Shown here one piece after another: positions 52,191 through 62,999 of a stretch of DNA of 64,000 bases (position 1 is its first letter; the number at the start of each line of letters is the position of its first letter). Below the pieces are notes generated by a model. It did not search any database. It was not told the DNA's origin and worked only from the letters and a program-made list of their open reading frames with translations. The stretch comes from Bacillus solitudinis (GTDB lineage Bacteria > Bacillota > Bacilli > Bacillales > Bacillaceae_D), in assembly GCF_002797395.1 (NCBI RefSeq), contig NZ_KZ454943.1:386724-450723 (forward strand), read 5' to 3'. Both the position numbers and the translations under genes were made by a program.

Positions 52191-53099
52191 TTAATTCAAG
52201 CGACCTATCATTTCAACTTCCGTCTCTAAATTAATACCATATTTCTCTTTAATTGTCGTCTTTGCGTGATTAATTAAATCGATGACATCTTGTGCTTTCG
52301 CTTCACCTATATTAACGATGAAATTTGCATGCATTTCCGAAATTTGCGCACCGCCAATTTGAAATCCTTTTAAACCAGCTGTTTCAATTAACTTACCTGC
52401 ATGATCAGGCAATGGATTCCGGAACACACTACCACAGCATGGATATGCCCAAGGCTGAGATTCTCTACGATAGTCCTTATTTTTCTGCATACGTTTAACA
52501 ATCGTTTCTTTATCCCCTTTTTCAAGGGTAAATATAGCCTCAACGCAAATGGCTTTTTCCTTTTGTAAACGAGATGTACGGTATGAAAATTCCATATCCT
52601 TAGCGTCTATCCACTCCATATGACCGTCTTCAAATAAAATATGAGCTTTCTTTAATATGGTTGAGATATCAGATCCATGTGCCCCAGCATTCATGAACAC
52701 TGAACCGCCAACAGACCCAGGAATTCCACCAGCAAATTCAAGTCCTGAAAGACCTTTCCGACTAATTATAGTTGCTAGCTTTATTAAAGGATAGCCTCCC
52801 CCGACTTTGATTTCCTCCTCATTAATTTCTAACCCCTCAAAACCTTTACTTAATTTAATAACGACCCCTTCCATTCCCTTGTCAGATACAAGCAAATTAG
52901 AACCTCTACCAATCGTTCGCCAAGGAAGAGCCGCTCTTGTTATTATTTTCATTGCATGTTGAAGACCTTCAGTATCTTTCGGTTCAAGAAAAATATCTGC
53001 CGGACCACCAATTTTCCATGTTGTATGGTTAGATAAAGATTCGTACTCTTTAACACTGCCGATATTTTCGGCGTTTAATTCTCTCATAATCTCTTGCAA
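52191..53099 (-). CDS. murB: MurB, UDP-N-acetylenolpyruvoylglucosamine reductase
   Basis: FAD enzyme that reduces enolpyruvyl-UDP-GlcNAc to UDP-MurNAc. The FAD-binding PCMH domain has TIGRGSNLLVSD and FAGGIPGSVGGSVFMNAGAHG. The C-terminal substrate domain has the CGSVFRNP catalytic Ser region and the QIGGAQISEMHANFI segment. I chose TTG at 53099 (302 residues) because GAGGTTGG precedes it and the N-terminus aligns with B. subtilis MurB. An ATG at 53114 is possible but its site is weak. Confidence 0.92.
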   Translation of the reverse strand: MQEIMRELNAENIGSVKEYESLSNHTTWKIGGPADIFLEPKDTEGLQHAMKIITRAALPWRTIGRGSNLLVSDKGMEGVVIKLSKGFEGLEINEEEIKVGGGYPLIKLATIISRKGLSGLEFAGGIPGSVGGSVFMNAGAHGSDISTILKKAHILFEDGHMEWIDAKDMEFSYRTSRLQKEKAICVEAIFTLEKGDKETIVKRMQKNKDYRRESQPWAYPCCGSVFRNPLPDHAGKLIETAGLKGFQIGGAQISEMHANFIVNIGEAKAQDVIDLINHAKTTIKEKYGINLETEVEMIGRLN

Positions 53100-53159
53100 A
53101 TCGACCAACCTCATTTCTTACCAATCCATTTACTCTATTATTTATATGCGTATGACTAC

Positions 53160-54251
53160 TTATCGTGAAATATCTTTTAATAATTGATAAACATTTGTAG
53201 CAGCCGAAGGAACCCCTAGTTGGAGTGCTTCTTTTTTCATCATTTCCCATTTTCCGTCTTCAGTAAACACTTTGTTTATATCCTCTAGCAACTGTGATCC
53301 ATCCATATCTTTCTCGAGTCGTAATATCGCAGCACCTTTTGAACTAAGGGCTCTTGCGTTTCTCTCTTGGTGATTATTTGTAACATATGGACTTGGAATT
53401 AAAATGCTTGGTAAACCAATCGCTGTTACCTCGGCAAGAGTTGTAGCACCCGCACGAGCAACAATTAAGTCAACTGCTCCAAGGACATCAGGCATATTAT
53501 GCAAAAAAGGCTTGATGATAACATTATCGGGATTTCCCTGCTCTTTCACCTTTTCCATTACCGCATCATAATGAACGTTACCAGTAACATAGACCACTTG
53601 GTAGTCCTTTCCTCCTACCTCTCCTACAATCGATAAAAATGCGTCATTTATTGGTTTTGCCCCCCGACTGCCACCGACAATTAATACTGTTTTTTTATTT
53701 TCTTGAAGGCCAAGTGAACTTTTACCTGCTTGAGCATTTATCTCTTTTACTTCAGAGGCACGAGGATTTCCTGTAAAGACAACTTTTTCAGTTGGAAAAA
53801 ATGAGGAAGCTTCCTCAAAACAAATTGCGACTTTTTGCACATATTTGCTTAAAAATTTATTCGTTAAACCTGGCACACTGTTTTGTTCATGAACAACTGT
53901 GGGAATTCTCATCTTTGCAGCAGCATAAACAACCGGCCCACAAACATACCCACCTGTCCCTATAACAACATCAGGTTTAAAGAGTTTCATCATTTTCTTA
54001 GCTTGCTTAACCCCTTTAATAAATCTTACAACAGTTTTAACATTCTCAAGGGAGATTTTTCTGCGAAAGCCTGTAATATGTATGGTTTTAAAAGGAATTC
54101 CTTCTCGTTGTACAAGATCGTTCTCCAGTCCTTTTTCCGTACCAATATACAAAATTTTCGACTCTGGTTGTTGTTTCTGTATCTCTTTTATTAAAGACAG
54201 GGCCGGATAAATATGTCCACCCGTTCCACCACCGCTTACAACTACTCTCAT
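53160..54251 (-). CDS. murG: MurG, lipid II-forming GlcNAc transferase
   Basis: Peripheral membrane glycosyltransferase that adds GlcNAc to lipid I, giving lipid II. The N-terminal lipid-binding GGGTGGH loop (8-14) and the C-terminal UDP-GlcNAc site ([35 protein letters not shown]) are clear. The length of 363 residues is typical. GGAGGGG lies just before the ATG at 54251. Order spoVE-murG-murB matches B. subtilis. Confidence 0.97.
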   Translation of the reverse strand: MRVVVSGGGTGGHIYPALSLIKEIQKQQPESKILYIGTEKGLENDLVQREGIPFKTIHITGFRRKISLENVKTVVRFIKGVKQAKKMMKLFKPDVVIGTGGYVCGPVVYAAAKMRIPTVVHEQNSVPGLTNKFLSKYVQKVAICFEEASSFFPTEKVVFTGNPRASEVKEINAQAGKSSLGLQENKKTVLIVGGSRGAKPINDAFLSIVGEVGGKDYQVVYVTGNVHYDAVMEKVKEQGNPDNVIIKPFLHNMPDVLGAVDLIVARAGATTLAEVTAIGLPSILIPSPYVTNNHQERNARALSSKGAAILRLEKDMDGSQLLEDINKVFTEDGKWEMMKKEALQLGVPSAATNVYQLLKDISR

Positions 54252-54354
54252 TGGTCCCCTCCAAAAACATGATTAATACCATTTTATCATGAACCTAGCT
54301 TGGTTTATACACGATTCCTATGTGATTTTTTGATAAAACGTGAATTTAATCCGA

Positions 54355-54410
54355 AAATAAAAAGAGGATATCCCATGTATTTTGAAATCAACGTCTAGAA
54401 TATCCCTATT
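54355..54410 (-). terminator. Possible terminator between spoVE and murG
   Basis: GGATAT (minus strand, 54400-54405) and ATATCC (54366-54371) can pair across a 28-base loop, followed by TCTTTTTATTTT. The stem is short, so this is tentative; the 186-bp gap holds nothing else I can name. Confidence 0.35.
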
Positions 54411-54437
54411 TGTGGGTTTATAGGTAATTAATATCAT

Positions 54438-55538
54438 TTAAATGCGTGAATGTCGACTAATATTTAGTAAAACTCCAATTGCAACTAGCATTAAAGTAAG
54501 GGAAGATCCTCCGTAACTTAAAAACGGGAGTGTAATTCCTGTAACTGGCATCAGCCCTGTAACAACCCCAACGTTAATCATTACTTGAATGGCAACCATT
54601 GCAATAATCCCGACTGCTAAAAGACTACCAAATAAGTCCGGTGCACCTAAAGCAACTCTAATTCCCCGCCAAAGCAATATACTAAAAAGGATAATTACGA
54701 TACATCCGCCAATAAACCCCAACTCTTCTGCCAATATTGCAAAAATAAAATCGGTTTGAGGTTCTGGCAAGTAAAAATACTTCTGTCGACTCTCGCCAAG
54801 ACCCATTCCCATTAGTCCACCTGGTCCTATTGCATACAAAGACTGAATGATCTGAAAGCCACTTCCCAATGGATCAGACCAGGGGTCAAGAAAGGAAGTA
54901 ATTCGTTTAACACGATACGGCGCAGAAATAATTAAGCCTACAAAACCAACAAGCCCAAGCATTCCTAGCATAACAAAATGACTAATTCTTGCCCCAGCCA
55001 CAAAAATCATAATCACACATGTCCCAACCATAACGGCGCCAGTCCCTAAATCGGGTTGTAACATAATCATACCGAACGCTGTCATAACAATAGTCAATGA
55101 GGGAAGAAGACCCCTTTTAAACAAAACTATTTTCTTTTGATTTTCTGATAAATACTTTGCCAAAAAAGCAATCATCGCCATTTTCATGAATTCTGACGGT
55201 TGAATTGAAAATGCCCCAACACCAAGCCAACTTCTTGCTCCACCACGAACTAGCCCTACTCCTGGGATTAAAACAATCACTAATAAGACGAAACAAACAA
55301 TTAATATAAGTTTTGACCATGTCCGCCATGTCCAATATTCGATATTCATAATAAAAAACATTGCTATAAGTCCTATACTCGCAAAAAACAACTGACGTTT
55401 TGCAAAAAAGAATGAATCGTTAAATCGATAAGATGCCCAAGCCTCACTTGCACTGTAAACCATAATCATCCCCACGATAAGCAGAGTAATGGTTGTAATC
55501 ATAAGAATCAAATCAGGAGAAGACTTTTCTTTTGCCAT
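54438..55538 (-). CDS. spoVE: SpoVE, SEDS peptidoglycan glycosyltransferase
   Basis: SEDS-family polymerase with ten membrane helices, needed for spore cortex synthesis together with the class B PBP SpoVD. The 366-residue protein has the same length as B. subtilis SpoVE and agrees in long blocks such as GAFSIQPSEFMK, the catalytic-Asp loop LQPDLGTG, DPWSDPLGSGFQIIQSL and TLPFLSYGGSSL. SpoVE rather than FtsW is supported by position (murD-spoVE-murG) and sequence. GAGGTG precedes the ATG. Confidence 0.93.
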   Translation of the reverse strand: MAKEKSSPDLILMITTITLLIVGMIMVYSASEAWASYRFNDSFFFAKRQLFFASIGLIAMFFIMNIEYWTWRTWSKLILIVCFVLLVIVLIPGVGLVRGGARSWLGVGAFSIQPSEFMKMAMIAFLAKYLSENQKKIVLFKRGLLPSLTIVMTAFGMIMLQPDLGTGAVMVGTCVIMIFVAGARISHFVMLGMLGLVGFVGLIISAPYRVKRITSFLDPWSDPLGSGFQIIQSLYAIGPGGLMGMGLGESRQKYFYLPEPQTDFIFAILAEELGFIGGCIVIILFSILLWRGIRVALGAPDLFGSLLAVGIIAMVAIQVMINVGVVTGLMPVTGITLPFLSYGGSSLTLMLVAIGVLLNISRHSRI

Positions 55539-55640
55539 ATCAGCACCTCGTTTAGAACAAATTCAATAGTTTGTTAACTCTCTCTCTAAACGTATGCATG
55601 CACGCACGAAAACATGTCCAACTCTATACTAGAAGTTAGA

Positions 55641-55681
55641 CCAAAAAACGCCATCACTCTTTTTATGGAATGATGGCATTT
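55641..55681 (-). terminator. Terminator after murD
   Basis: A ten-base stem (55647-55656 with 55671-55680, one G-T pair) is followed by a run of six T on the minus strand. It begins four bases after the murD stop and separates murD from spoVE. Confidence 0.82.
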
Positions 55682-55684
55682 GAA

Positions 55685-57034
55685 CTAAATTAAATTAGCG
55701 ACGCTTTCGATAAAAGATGTTCCTCTCTCTTCGAAGGTTTTATACTGATCCCAACTTGCACAGGCAGGGGATAAAAGGATGATATCTCCTTCTATCGAAA
55801 TCTTAAAAGCGATGTCTACGGCATCTGCCACTTTTTCCGAAAAATAGACGTCAACATTTGCTGCTTTAGCAGCCTTTGCTATTTTTTCTTTTGTTTCTCC
55901 AAAGGTAATAATCGCTTTAACCCCTTCTAAAGCCGGGACTAATGAATCAAATTCATTGCCTCTATCTAGTCCACCTGCAAGAAGAATCACTGGTTGAGTA
56001 AATGCTTCTATCGCTTTAGTAGCAGCTAAAATATTTGTCGCTTTTGAATCATTATAAAACAAACGCTCCCGATATTTCTTTACAAATTGCAAACGGTGTT
56101 CAACACCACTAAATGTAGTAAGAACATGTTTAACTTGTTGCAATGTTGCTCCCATTAACAGTGCCGCACCAAGTGAGGCTAAAATATTTTCGAGGTTATG
56201 AAACCCAGGAAGAACAATATCTTTAGTATGTATCAATGGTACTCGGTCTTTTACAATTTGGTCGTCTATTATACATAGCCCAACATCAAGATCCTTCGTT
56301 ACAGAGAAAGGGATTTTGTTAGCATTTGTTTGTTCTGTCATTGACACAACAAAAGGATCATCCGCGTTATAGACTATATAATCCATTTGTTGTTGATTAG
56401 CAATAAGTTTACTTTTGGCATGAACATATTCTTCTTTTGTCCCATGATAATCAAGATGCGCATCAAATATATTTAAGAGCACCGATACTTTTGGATGGAA
56501 ATTTTGTGTTCCTAGTAATTGAAAGCTCGACACCTCCATAACTATCACATCTTGTTCAGTTGCTCTTTCTGCAACTTCACATGCGACAGTGCCGATATTT
56601 CCTGCTATTAATGGTTGAAGAGTACTATTTTTAAGCATCTCATATATAAGTGTCGTTGTCGTTGTCTTTCCATTTGAACCTGTAATAGCAATAATTGGTG
56701 CCTCACTAATTTCAGAAGCTAATTCAACTTCTGTTACGACAGGTAATCCTCGACGCTCAGCTTCCTTAACAATTGGATTGTCGTAAGGGATACCAGGGTT
56801 TTTAACCATCAATTCAAAGTTTTCATCAAGAAGAGAAAGTGGGTGGGACCCACAAACGACTTTAACACCTAATTTCTCTAGTTCCTGAGCTTGGATATTG
56901 TCTTCATATTGTTTAGAATCGTTTACAGTTACTCTCGCACCTAATCGCAGTAAAAGTTTTGCAGCAGCTTCTCCACTTTTAGCAAGACCAACTACCAATA
57001 TTTGTTTATTTTCGTAATGTCGTTTTATAACCAT
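55685..57034 (-). CDS. murD: MurD, UDP-MurNAc-L-Ala:D-Glu ligase
   Basis: Adds D-glutamate to UDP-MurNAc-L-alanine with ATP. The Rossmann-type N-domain (ILVVGLAKSGEAAAKLL) is followed by the Mur-ligase P-loop [13 protein letters not shown] (about 114-126), the central motifs FDAHLDYHGTKEEY and the C-domain with YNDSKATN. The length of 449 residues is standard. The ATG at 57034 directly follows the mraY stop. Confidence 0.97.
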   Translation of the reverse strand: MVIKRHYENKQILVVGLAKSGEAAAKLLLRLGARVTVNDSKQYEDNIQAQELEKLGVKVVCGSHPLSLLDENFELMVKNPGIPYDNPIVKEAERRGLPVVTEVELASEISEAPIIAITGSNGKTTTTTLIYEMLKNSTLQPLIAGNIGTVACEVAERATEQDVIVMEVSSFQLLGTQNFHPKVSVLLNIFDAHLDYHGTKEEYVHAKSKLIANQQQMDYIVYNADDPFVVSMTEQTNANKIPFSVTKDLDVGLCIIDDQIVKDRVPLIHTKDIVLPGFHNLENILASLGAALLMGATLQQVKHVLTTFSGVEHRLQFVKKYRERLFYNDSKATNILAATKAIEAFTQPVILLAGGLDRGNEFDSLVPALEGVKAIITFGETKEKIAKAAKAANVDVYFSEKVADAVDIAFKISIEGDIILLSPACASWDQYKTFEERGTSFIESVANLI

Positions 57035-58009
57035 TTACATCCACACCTCTAAATAAATTCCAATAATTGCGAACACCATGCCTACAAACCAGAACGTAAC
57101 GACAACTCGCCATTCAGACCACCCTGAAAGCTCGTAATGATGATGTAATGGACTCATTTTAAAAATCCGTTTACCTCGCGTTTTGAAGGATAAAACTTGA
57201 ATAATGACCGATAACGTTTCGATAACAAAGACGCCACCAATTAATATTAAAAGTATTTCCATTTTCGTCATAATTGCAATAGCTGCAATAGCTCCTCCCA
57301 GAGCTAAAGAACCAGTATCACCCATAAATACTTTTGCTGGATGCGCATTAAAAACTAGAAAACCCAAAACCGAACCAACAATAGCTGCACTAAAAATCGA
57401 TACATCGATAGCATTTATATGCCATGCTAAGACAGCAAACGCACCGAACGCAATGGCCCCTGTCCCAGCTAATAGACCGTCTAATCCATCAGTTAAATTT
57501 ACAGCGTTAGAAGCACCTACAAGCATAATAATAATTAAAGGTAAGTACAACCATCCTAAATCGACTGAAAAATTGGTGGCCGGTATTGAAATTTCTGTTG
57601 AGAAGTCCATTTGAATAAGACCAATATAAAATAAAACGGATATCGCTAACTGTCCTAATAGTTTTTGCTTAGAAGTTAAACCAAGATTTCGTTTCATCAC
57701 AACTTTAATATAGTCATCGATAAAGCCTACCGCGCCAAAGCCTACAGTTACTAATAATAGTAATAGAACTTCTTGGCTAAATGATAGGAATCGAAAGGAA
57801 ATAAATAATGTTGACACTAAAATTGATAAAACAATAATGATGCCGCCCATTGTAGGTGTACCGGTTTTTTTCTGATGTGACTTTGGACCTTCTTCTCGGA
57901 TACTCTGCCCAAATTTTAAACGTTTTAAAAACGGAATAAAAAGAGGAGCCAATAGAACAGCAATTAAAAATGACAAGACTAACGTTATAAGCAATACTCG
58001 TTCTAACAA
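57035..58009 (-). CDS. mraY: MraY, phospho-MurNAc-pentapeptide translocase
   Basis: Membrane enzyme that transfers phospho-MurNAc-pentapeptide to undecaprenyl phosphate, forming lipid I. Ten membrane helices are predicted by eye. Active-site segments are [20 protein letters not shown] and [11 protein letters not shown], with [14 protein letters not shown] near the C-terminus. The length is 324 residues. It lies one base after murF and abuts murD. Confidence 0.97.
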   Translation of the reverse strand: MLERVLLITLVLSFLIAVLLAPLFIPFLKRLKFGQSIREEGPKSHQKKTGTPTMGGIIIVLSILVSTLFISFRFLSFSQEVLLLLLVTVGFGAVGFIDDYIKVVMKRNLGLTSKQKLLGQLAISVLFYIGLIQMDFSTEISIPATNFSVDLGWLYLPLIIIMLVGASNAVNLTDGLDGLLAGTGAIAFGAFAVLAWHINAIDVSIFSAAIVGSVLGFLVFNAHPAKVFMGDTGSLALGGAIAAIAIMTKMEILLILIGGVFVIETLSVIIQVLSFKTRGKRIFKMSPLHHHYELSGWSEWRVVVTFWFVGMVFAIIGIYLEVWM

Positions 58010-58010
58010 A

Positions 58011-59387
58011 TCACTCTTCCTCCTTTCTGATAGCTTGATATTTATCTATAAGCTGTTCTAATTTCATTCCTCTTGATGCTTTAAATAAAACCACGGTATT
58101 TTGGTTAACTAGCCCCGCTAAATGCCGGGCCGCTTTCTCAAGGGAATCGGCTTCAAATAATTCTCCCTCGGTTTTTATTGAATGATGTTTTTTCCATTCA
58201 TCAAAAATCCATTTGCCTTTTTCACCAATTGCGACAAAATGTGTAATGGAACCATCAATGACACCGGCAACTGATCGATGTAATTTTTCTTCATTGGCAC
58301 CAAGCTCATACATATCCCCTAAAACAATGATACGTTTTTGATAATTTGGAATATGCTTAATCGCATTTACCGCAGCCATCATCGATGTGGGACTCGCATT
58401 ATATGCATCGTTAATGATTAATTCCCCATGCTGACCTTTCATCTTTTCTAATCTCATCCCTGATAATGAAATCGTCGACAGTCCTTTTTGGATTTGTTCA
58501 TAAGAAAGACCGAGCTTTTTTGCTAAAACAATGGCATAAGTCGCATTTTTCACATTGTGTTCTCCAAGTAATGGTAACGAATAGATTTCTTCCTCAAGTT
58601 TAAACCTAAACCCTTCATCGGTAGCATGAATTTGTTCAATAACAACTTCATTTTCTTTTGCAAACCCAATTTTAATTGTTTCGTTTTGATAGTAAGGAAC
58701 TAGTAAAGGCTCATCCCCATCCAAATAGACATTCCCATTTATTTGTAAACCTGCCAGAATCTCCATTTTTGCTTTAGCAATTCCTTCTCTACTGCCTAAC
58801 TGCTCCATGTGAGACTCACCGATATTCGTTACAATCGCTTCGTTCGGACTTGCTATATGACTTAATAATTCGATTTCACCAAAGCCACTCATTCCCATTT
58901 CTAAAATAAGGAATTCGCACGTGACTGGCATCGACAAAATCGTGAGCGGTAGTCCAATATGGTTATTATAATTGCCTTGTGTTTTAATAGTTTTACTAAC
59001 CGAAGAAAGCAAACTATACACAATATCTTTTGTTGTTGTTTTTCCATTACTTCCAGTAATCGCAATAACGTTGGGATTAATTTGTTCACGATAATTTTTT
59101 GCCATCTGCTGTAAGGAAACTAACGTATCCTCAACAATATATAACTGGAAGGAATCAGGTAACTTATCAGGAATTGATTCACTTTTTGCCCATAAGGCAG
59201 CAGCTGCCCCATTTTTAATGGCTTGTTGTATAAAAGTATGACCGTTAAATATTTCGCCCACTAAAGGAACAAACAAATCGTTTGGTTGAAGAGACCGTGT
59301 GTCAGTCGAAACACATCGAAAAAATCGTTCTCCTTCCTGAAGCCGTGTTGAGAGCAAAGTAGATTCAATTAGTTTTGATGTTAGCAT
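58011..59387 (-). CDS. murF: MurF, UDP-MurNAc-tripeptide:D-Ala-D-Ala ligase
   Basis: Adds D-Ala-D-Ala to UDP-MurNAc-tripeptide. The N-domain ([22 protein letters not shown]) binds the nucleotide sugar, the P-loop is [12 protein letters not shown] (about 110-121), and the C-domain has [12 protein letters not shown]. The length is 458 residues. Its ATG shares one base with the murE stop (TAATG). Confidence 0.97.
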   Translation of the reverse strand: MLTSKLIESTLLSTRLQEGERFFRCVSTDTRSLQPNDLFVPLVGEIFNGHTFIQQAIKNGAAAALWAKSESIPDKLPDSFQLYIVEDTLVSLQQMAKNYREQINPNVIAITGSNGKTTTKDIVYSLLSSVSKTIKTQGNYNNHIGLPLTILSMPVTCEFLILEMGMSGFGEIELLSHIASPNEAIVTNIGESHMEQLGSREGIAKAKMEILAGLQINGNVYLDGDEPLLVPYYQNETIKIGFAKENEVVIEQIHATDEGFRFKLEEEIYSLPLLGEHNVKNATYAIVLAKKLGLSYEQIQKGLSTISLSGMRLEKMKGQHGELIINDAYNASPTSMMAAVNAIKHIPNYQKRIIVLGDMYELGANEEKLHRSVAGVIDGSITHFVAIGEKGKWIFDEWKKHHSIKTEGELFEADSLEKAARHLAGLVNQNTVVLFKASRGMKLEQLIDKYQAIRKEEE

Positions 59388-60847
59388 TATAATCGCTCCC
59401 TAATCGCCTGACTTGCAATCTCTCGGTCATCAAAATGGATAGTTTTATCACGTAAAATCTGATAGGTTTCATGGCCTTTTCCTGCAATAACTATAATATC
59501 ATTTTCTGATGCTTGATTCACGGCATGCCAAATCGCTTTTTTTCTATCTAAAAACACTTCATAGCTAGCTTTAGCCAACCCTTGTTTCATATCTTCAATA
59601 ATCTCAGCTGGGTCTTCTGATCGAGGATTATCAGACGTAAATATCGCCCTGTCAGCCTGTTCAACAGCAATTTTCGCCATCACTGGACGCTTAGATTTAT
59701 CGCGGTCTCCTCCGCAACCAACAACAACTGTAATTTTCCCTCTTGCAAATTCTTTTACAGTCTGAAGGACATTCTCAAGGCTATCAGGCGTATGTGCATA
59801 ATCGACAATGACAGTAAACGATTGACCTTCATCGACTGGTTGGAACCGACCATCGACTCCTTCGATTTTCTCCACGCTTGAAATTGCTTCCTTTAAGCTT
59901 ATTCCTGAAACTAGGGCAGCAGTTATTGCTGCTAGACTATTATATACACTGAACATCCCCATTAGCTTCAAATTGACGCTTTCTGACTCTTTAAAAGCAT
60001 GAATAATAAACGTCGTACCACTGCTCGTTATCTTTACATCATCAGCAAAAACATCTGCTGATTTCTTAATCCCATATGTGATAACATCTGCTGCTGTCAT
60101 TGCAAGAATGGCTTCAGACGCAGGATCATCGGCGTTTAACACCGCTACTTTTTCTTGATAGGTGTTCCCAAGTTGAGCAAATAAGAGGCCTTTCGCGTGT
60201 AAATATGATTCCATTGTTTCATGGTAGTCGAGATGGTCAGGAGAGAGATTGGTAAAAACAGCAACATTAAAATCACAACCTCTCACTCTCCCAAGATGCA
60301 GAGCATGAGAAGATACTTCCATCATAACCACTTCTACGTCCTCATCTTTCATTTGTTTGAAGCGTTGCTGAAGGATTACTGATTCAGGTGTTGTATTTTT
60401 CGTTTCATAAACAACATCCTTCACTTTGGTGTACATCGTCCCAATCAATCCTGTTTTCTTATTTGCATCTTGCATAATTTGTTCAAGTATATGCGTGACT
60501 GATGTTTTTCCATTTGTTCCAGTTACACCAATAAGATGCATCTTTGTCGTAGGATCTCCGTAAAAATAGGAAGATATTTTAGCCATTGTTCGTTTTGTAT
60601 CTCTAACCACAATAACTGGAACATCGACATTAAGGGGACGTTCTGCCACAATGGCGACAGCCCCCTGCTTTACAGCTTGATTAACGAACTCATGTCCGTC
60701 AACGGTATAACCTTTAATACAGAAGAATAAAGTTCCCTTATCAACAAGTCTTGAATCCATTTCTATCTTATGAACGGAAACTTGACGATACTCCTCTTTT
60801 TTTGGAACGAACGGGATTTCTTCTATTAATTCAAGTAATGTTTTCAT
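59387..60847 (-). CDS. murE: MurE, UDP-MurNAc-dipeptide:meso-DAP ligase
   Basis: Adds the third stem residue to UDP-MurNAc-L-Ala-D-Glu. The P-loop GTNGKTS is at 110-116. The C-domain carries TSDNPRSEDP, and the DNPR motif marks a meso-diaminopimelate specific enzyme rather than a lysine enzyme. The length is 486 residues. The gene begins 117 bp after spoVD. That gap holds a weak CTAAAAT/ATTTTAG stem (60928-60953) and a poor promoter-like pair. Confidence 0.96.
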   Translation of the reverse strand: MKTLLELIEEIPFVPKKEEYRQVSVHKIEMDSRLVDKGTLFFCIKGYTVDGHEFVNQAVKQGAVAIVAERPLNVDVPVIVVRDTKRTMAKISSYFYGDPTTKMHLIGVTGTNGKTSVTHILEQIMQDANKKTGLIGTMYTKVKDVVYETKNTTPESVILQQRFKQMKDEDVEVVMMEVSSHALHLGRVRGCDFNVAVFTNLSPDHLDYHETMESYLHAKGLLFAQLGNTYQEKVAVLNADDPASEAILAMTAADVITYGIKKSADVFADDVKITSSGTTFIIHAFKESESVNLKLMGMFSVYNSLAAITAALVSGISLKEAISSVEKIEGVDGRFQPVDEGQSFTVIVDYAHTPDSLENVLQTVKEFARGKITVVVGCGGDRDKSKRPVMAKIAVEQADRAIFTSDNPRSEDPAEIIEDMKQGLAKASYEVFLDRKKAIWHAVNQASENDIIVIAGKGHETYQILRDKTIHFDDREIASQAIRERL

Positions 60848-60964
60848 TGATAAAACCCCTCACAATCACTAGCACTCATTTTCTTCACCTAGCATAGAAT
60901 TTTAACATGTTTATCGAAGATTCCCTGCTAAAATCACACTAGACTTATTTTAGACTGTAGAATA

Positions 60965-62887
60965 CTATTTGTCACCCATATAAAGACGGATTGTTGAACC
61001 AGAAGTTACCTTTATGCCAGGGTCGGGTGATTGAGCTAGTACACGCTTCCCTTCACCATTAACATCTATTTTTAATTCGTAATACGAGTCATGTATTTCT
61101 CTCGTCGTTCTACCAATTAAATCAGGTACTTCAACAAGCAGTTCATCATTCCACGCCAGTTCTTTTTCAATTTGGTTCGTTCTCTTCTCAACTCCAAGAG
61201 CACGTAAACTGTCCCCTATCATTTTTCCAACAATTGGGGCTGCGACAATCCCCCCGAATTGTAATGTGTCTTTTGGATTATCAATAGCAACATAGATAAC
61301 AATTTGTGGATCATCCGCTGGTGCAAAACCAATAAAGGAGACAATATGATTATTTTCTAGATAGCGTCCGTCTTTCGCTTTCTGGGCAGTCCCCGTTTTT
61401 CCGCCAACTCGGTAGCCTTCAACAAATGCACCTTTACCTGTGCCTAACGCAACGACACTCTCGAGTGCGTGTCTTACTTGTGATGAAGTTTCGTCCGAAA
61501 TGACTCTTCGCTTCATTACAGGAGCTTGGCTATCAACTATTTCTCCTGTTAACGGGTCGACCCATTCTTTTGCAATAAAAGGTTGATATAAATACCCCCC
61601 ATTAATTGCAGCAGATACCGCCGCCACCTGTTGTATTGGCGTAACAGCCACTCCTTGCCCAAATGATGTCGTAGCAAGTTCTAGCGGACCTACTCGATCT
61701 CGATTGAAAAGAATTCCTTTACCTTCACCTTGTAAATCAATGCCCGTCTTCTGCCCAAACCCAAAATCTTCAATATAGTTGAATAACCGGTCCTTGCCAA
61801 GTCTTTCACCTAGCACAACAAAACCGGGGTTACATGAATTTTGCACCACTTCTAAAAACGTCTGATGCCCATGCCCACCCTTTTTCCAGCAACGAAGGTT
61901 TCTACCAGCCACTTCAATATAGCCTGGATCATTAAATGTATCCTTTTGAAGGTCAACTTCTCCCTCTTCTAGAGCAGCAGCTAACGTAATTATCTTAAAG
62001 GTAGAACCTGGTTCATATTGCATCCAAACAGGTTTATTTTGGTTGTAAATTTCTGGTGGGACCTCTTGAAAATTTTCTGGATTATAGTGTGGACGACTGC
62101 TCATTCCAAGGATCTCACCAGTGTTTGGATCCATCGCAATGGCCATTGCTCCATCCGGATTATATGTTGCTTCAGCTATGTCTAATTCACGTTCAATAAT
62201 CGTTTGCACTCGACTGTCAACCGTCAGTCGTAAATCTAATCCATTTTCTGGTGCTTGGTATTCATCTGCCAAATTAGGCATCCGATTTCCTTTAGCTGTA
62301 GAAAAAAATGACACATAACCCTTCTCTCCTTTTAACTCCTCTTCATAATATAACTCTAAGCCTGTTAAACCTTGGTTATCAATACCTGCGAAACCAAGTA
62401 CATGGGATAAATAGCTTCCAAAAGGATAGTGTCTTTTACTATCTTCGGCAATATACACACCTGCTAAACGAAGGGCTCTTACTTCACTAGCCTTTTCTTT
62501 TGAGATTTTGCGCCCCTCTGGATTAATACGTACGATTGATTCTCCCTTTGTGATAAACTCATATGCTTTTTTCTGGTCCATGTTTAGGGCCGCAGCTAGC
62601 TTCTCTGATGTCTCAACAGGGTCTTGAATCTGTTTTGGGACAACCAATATTGAAGGAGAGCTGACATTCGTAGCAAGTACGATATCATTTCGATCGAGAA
62701 TTTCTCCACGTTTCGCTTCAAAGGGTACATCTCGACTCCATGAATCTTCTGCACGGTTTGTCAACCAATCTCCGAGGGCAAATTGGACATAACCAAGACG
62801 TAGGGCAATAATCATAAAAATAGCCAGTCCAAAAAACAAGACAAGGACAAGACGTTTTCGAACGGTTACATTAGAAACTCGCACCAC
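60965..62887 (-). CDS. spoVD: SpoVD, sporulation class B penicillin-binding protein
   Basis: Transpeptidase that partners SpoVE in spore cortex synthesis. It has an N-terminal membrane helix (about 12-34), a dimerisation domain, the transpeptidase domain with the SxxK nucleophile STFK (295-298), the SxN motif SCN and KTGTAQK, and a single C-terminal PASTA domain (about 575-638). The length is 640 residues. The start is GTG at 62887 with GGGAGG five bases upstream. It is distinguished from pbpB upstream by position and by the single PASTA domain. Confidence 0.94.
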   Translation of the reverse strand: MVRVSNVTVRKRLVLVLFFGLAIFMIIALRLGYVQFALGDWLTNRAEDSWSRDVPFEAKRGEILDRNDIVLATNVSSPSILVVPKQIQDPVETSEKLAAALNMDQKKAYEFITKGESIVRINPEGRKISKEKASEVRALRLAGVYIAEDSKRHYPFGSYLSHVLGFAGIDNQGLTGLELYYEEELKGEKGYVSFFSTAKGNRMPNLADEYQAPENGLDLRLTVDSRVQTIIERELDIAEATYNPDGAMAIAMDPNTGEILGMSSRPHYNPENFQEVPPEIYNQNKPVWMQYEPGSTFKIITLAAALEEGEVDLQKDTFNDPGYIEVAGRNLRCWKKGGHGHQTFLEVVQNSCNPGFVVLGERLGKDRLFNYIEDFGFGQKTGIDLQGEGKGILFNRDRVGPLELATTSFGQGVAVTPIQQVAAVSAAINGGYLYQPFIAKEWVDPLTGEIVDSQAPVMKRRVISDETSSQVRHALESVVALGTGKGAFVEGYRVGGKTGTAQKAKDGRYLENNHIVSFIGFAPADDPQIVIYVAIDNPKDTLQFGGIVAAPIVGKMIGDSLRALGVEKRTNQIEKELAWNDELLVEVPDLIGRTTREIHDSYYELKIDVNGEGKRVLAQSPDPGIKVTSGSTIRLYMGDK

Positions 62888-62999
62888 ATATACCTCCCGC
62901 TTTCGTTCAATTCAAGTAACGTCAAATTTGACATGAGCTTGTTTTAACGTATGCTTGTACGAAAGCGAATAGAACATGGTACAAGTTCCAATTTAGTTA

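Noticed and set aside
57204-57614. 136-codon plus-strand reading frame inside mraY
   Set aside because: Antisense to conserved membrane helices of MraY; its composition (Ile, Ala, Pro, Thr rich) is the mirror of hydrophobic codons.
62888-62999. CATACGTT as a SigmaE -10 box before spoVD
   Set aside because: The -10 match is good, but no convincing SigmaE -35 lies at the right distance, so it is not listed as a promoter.
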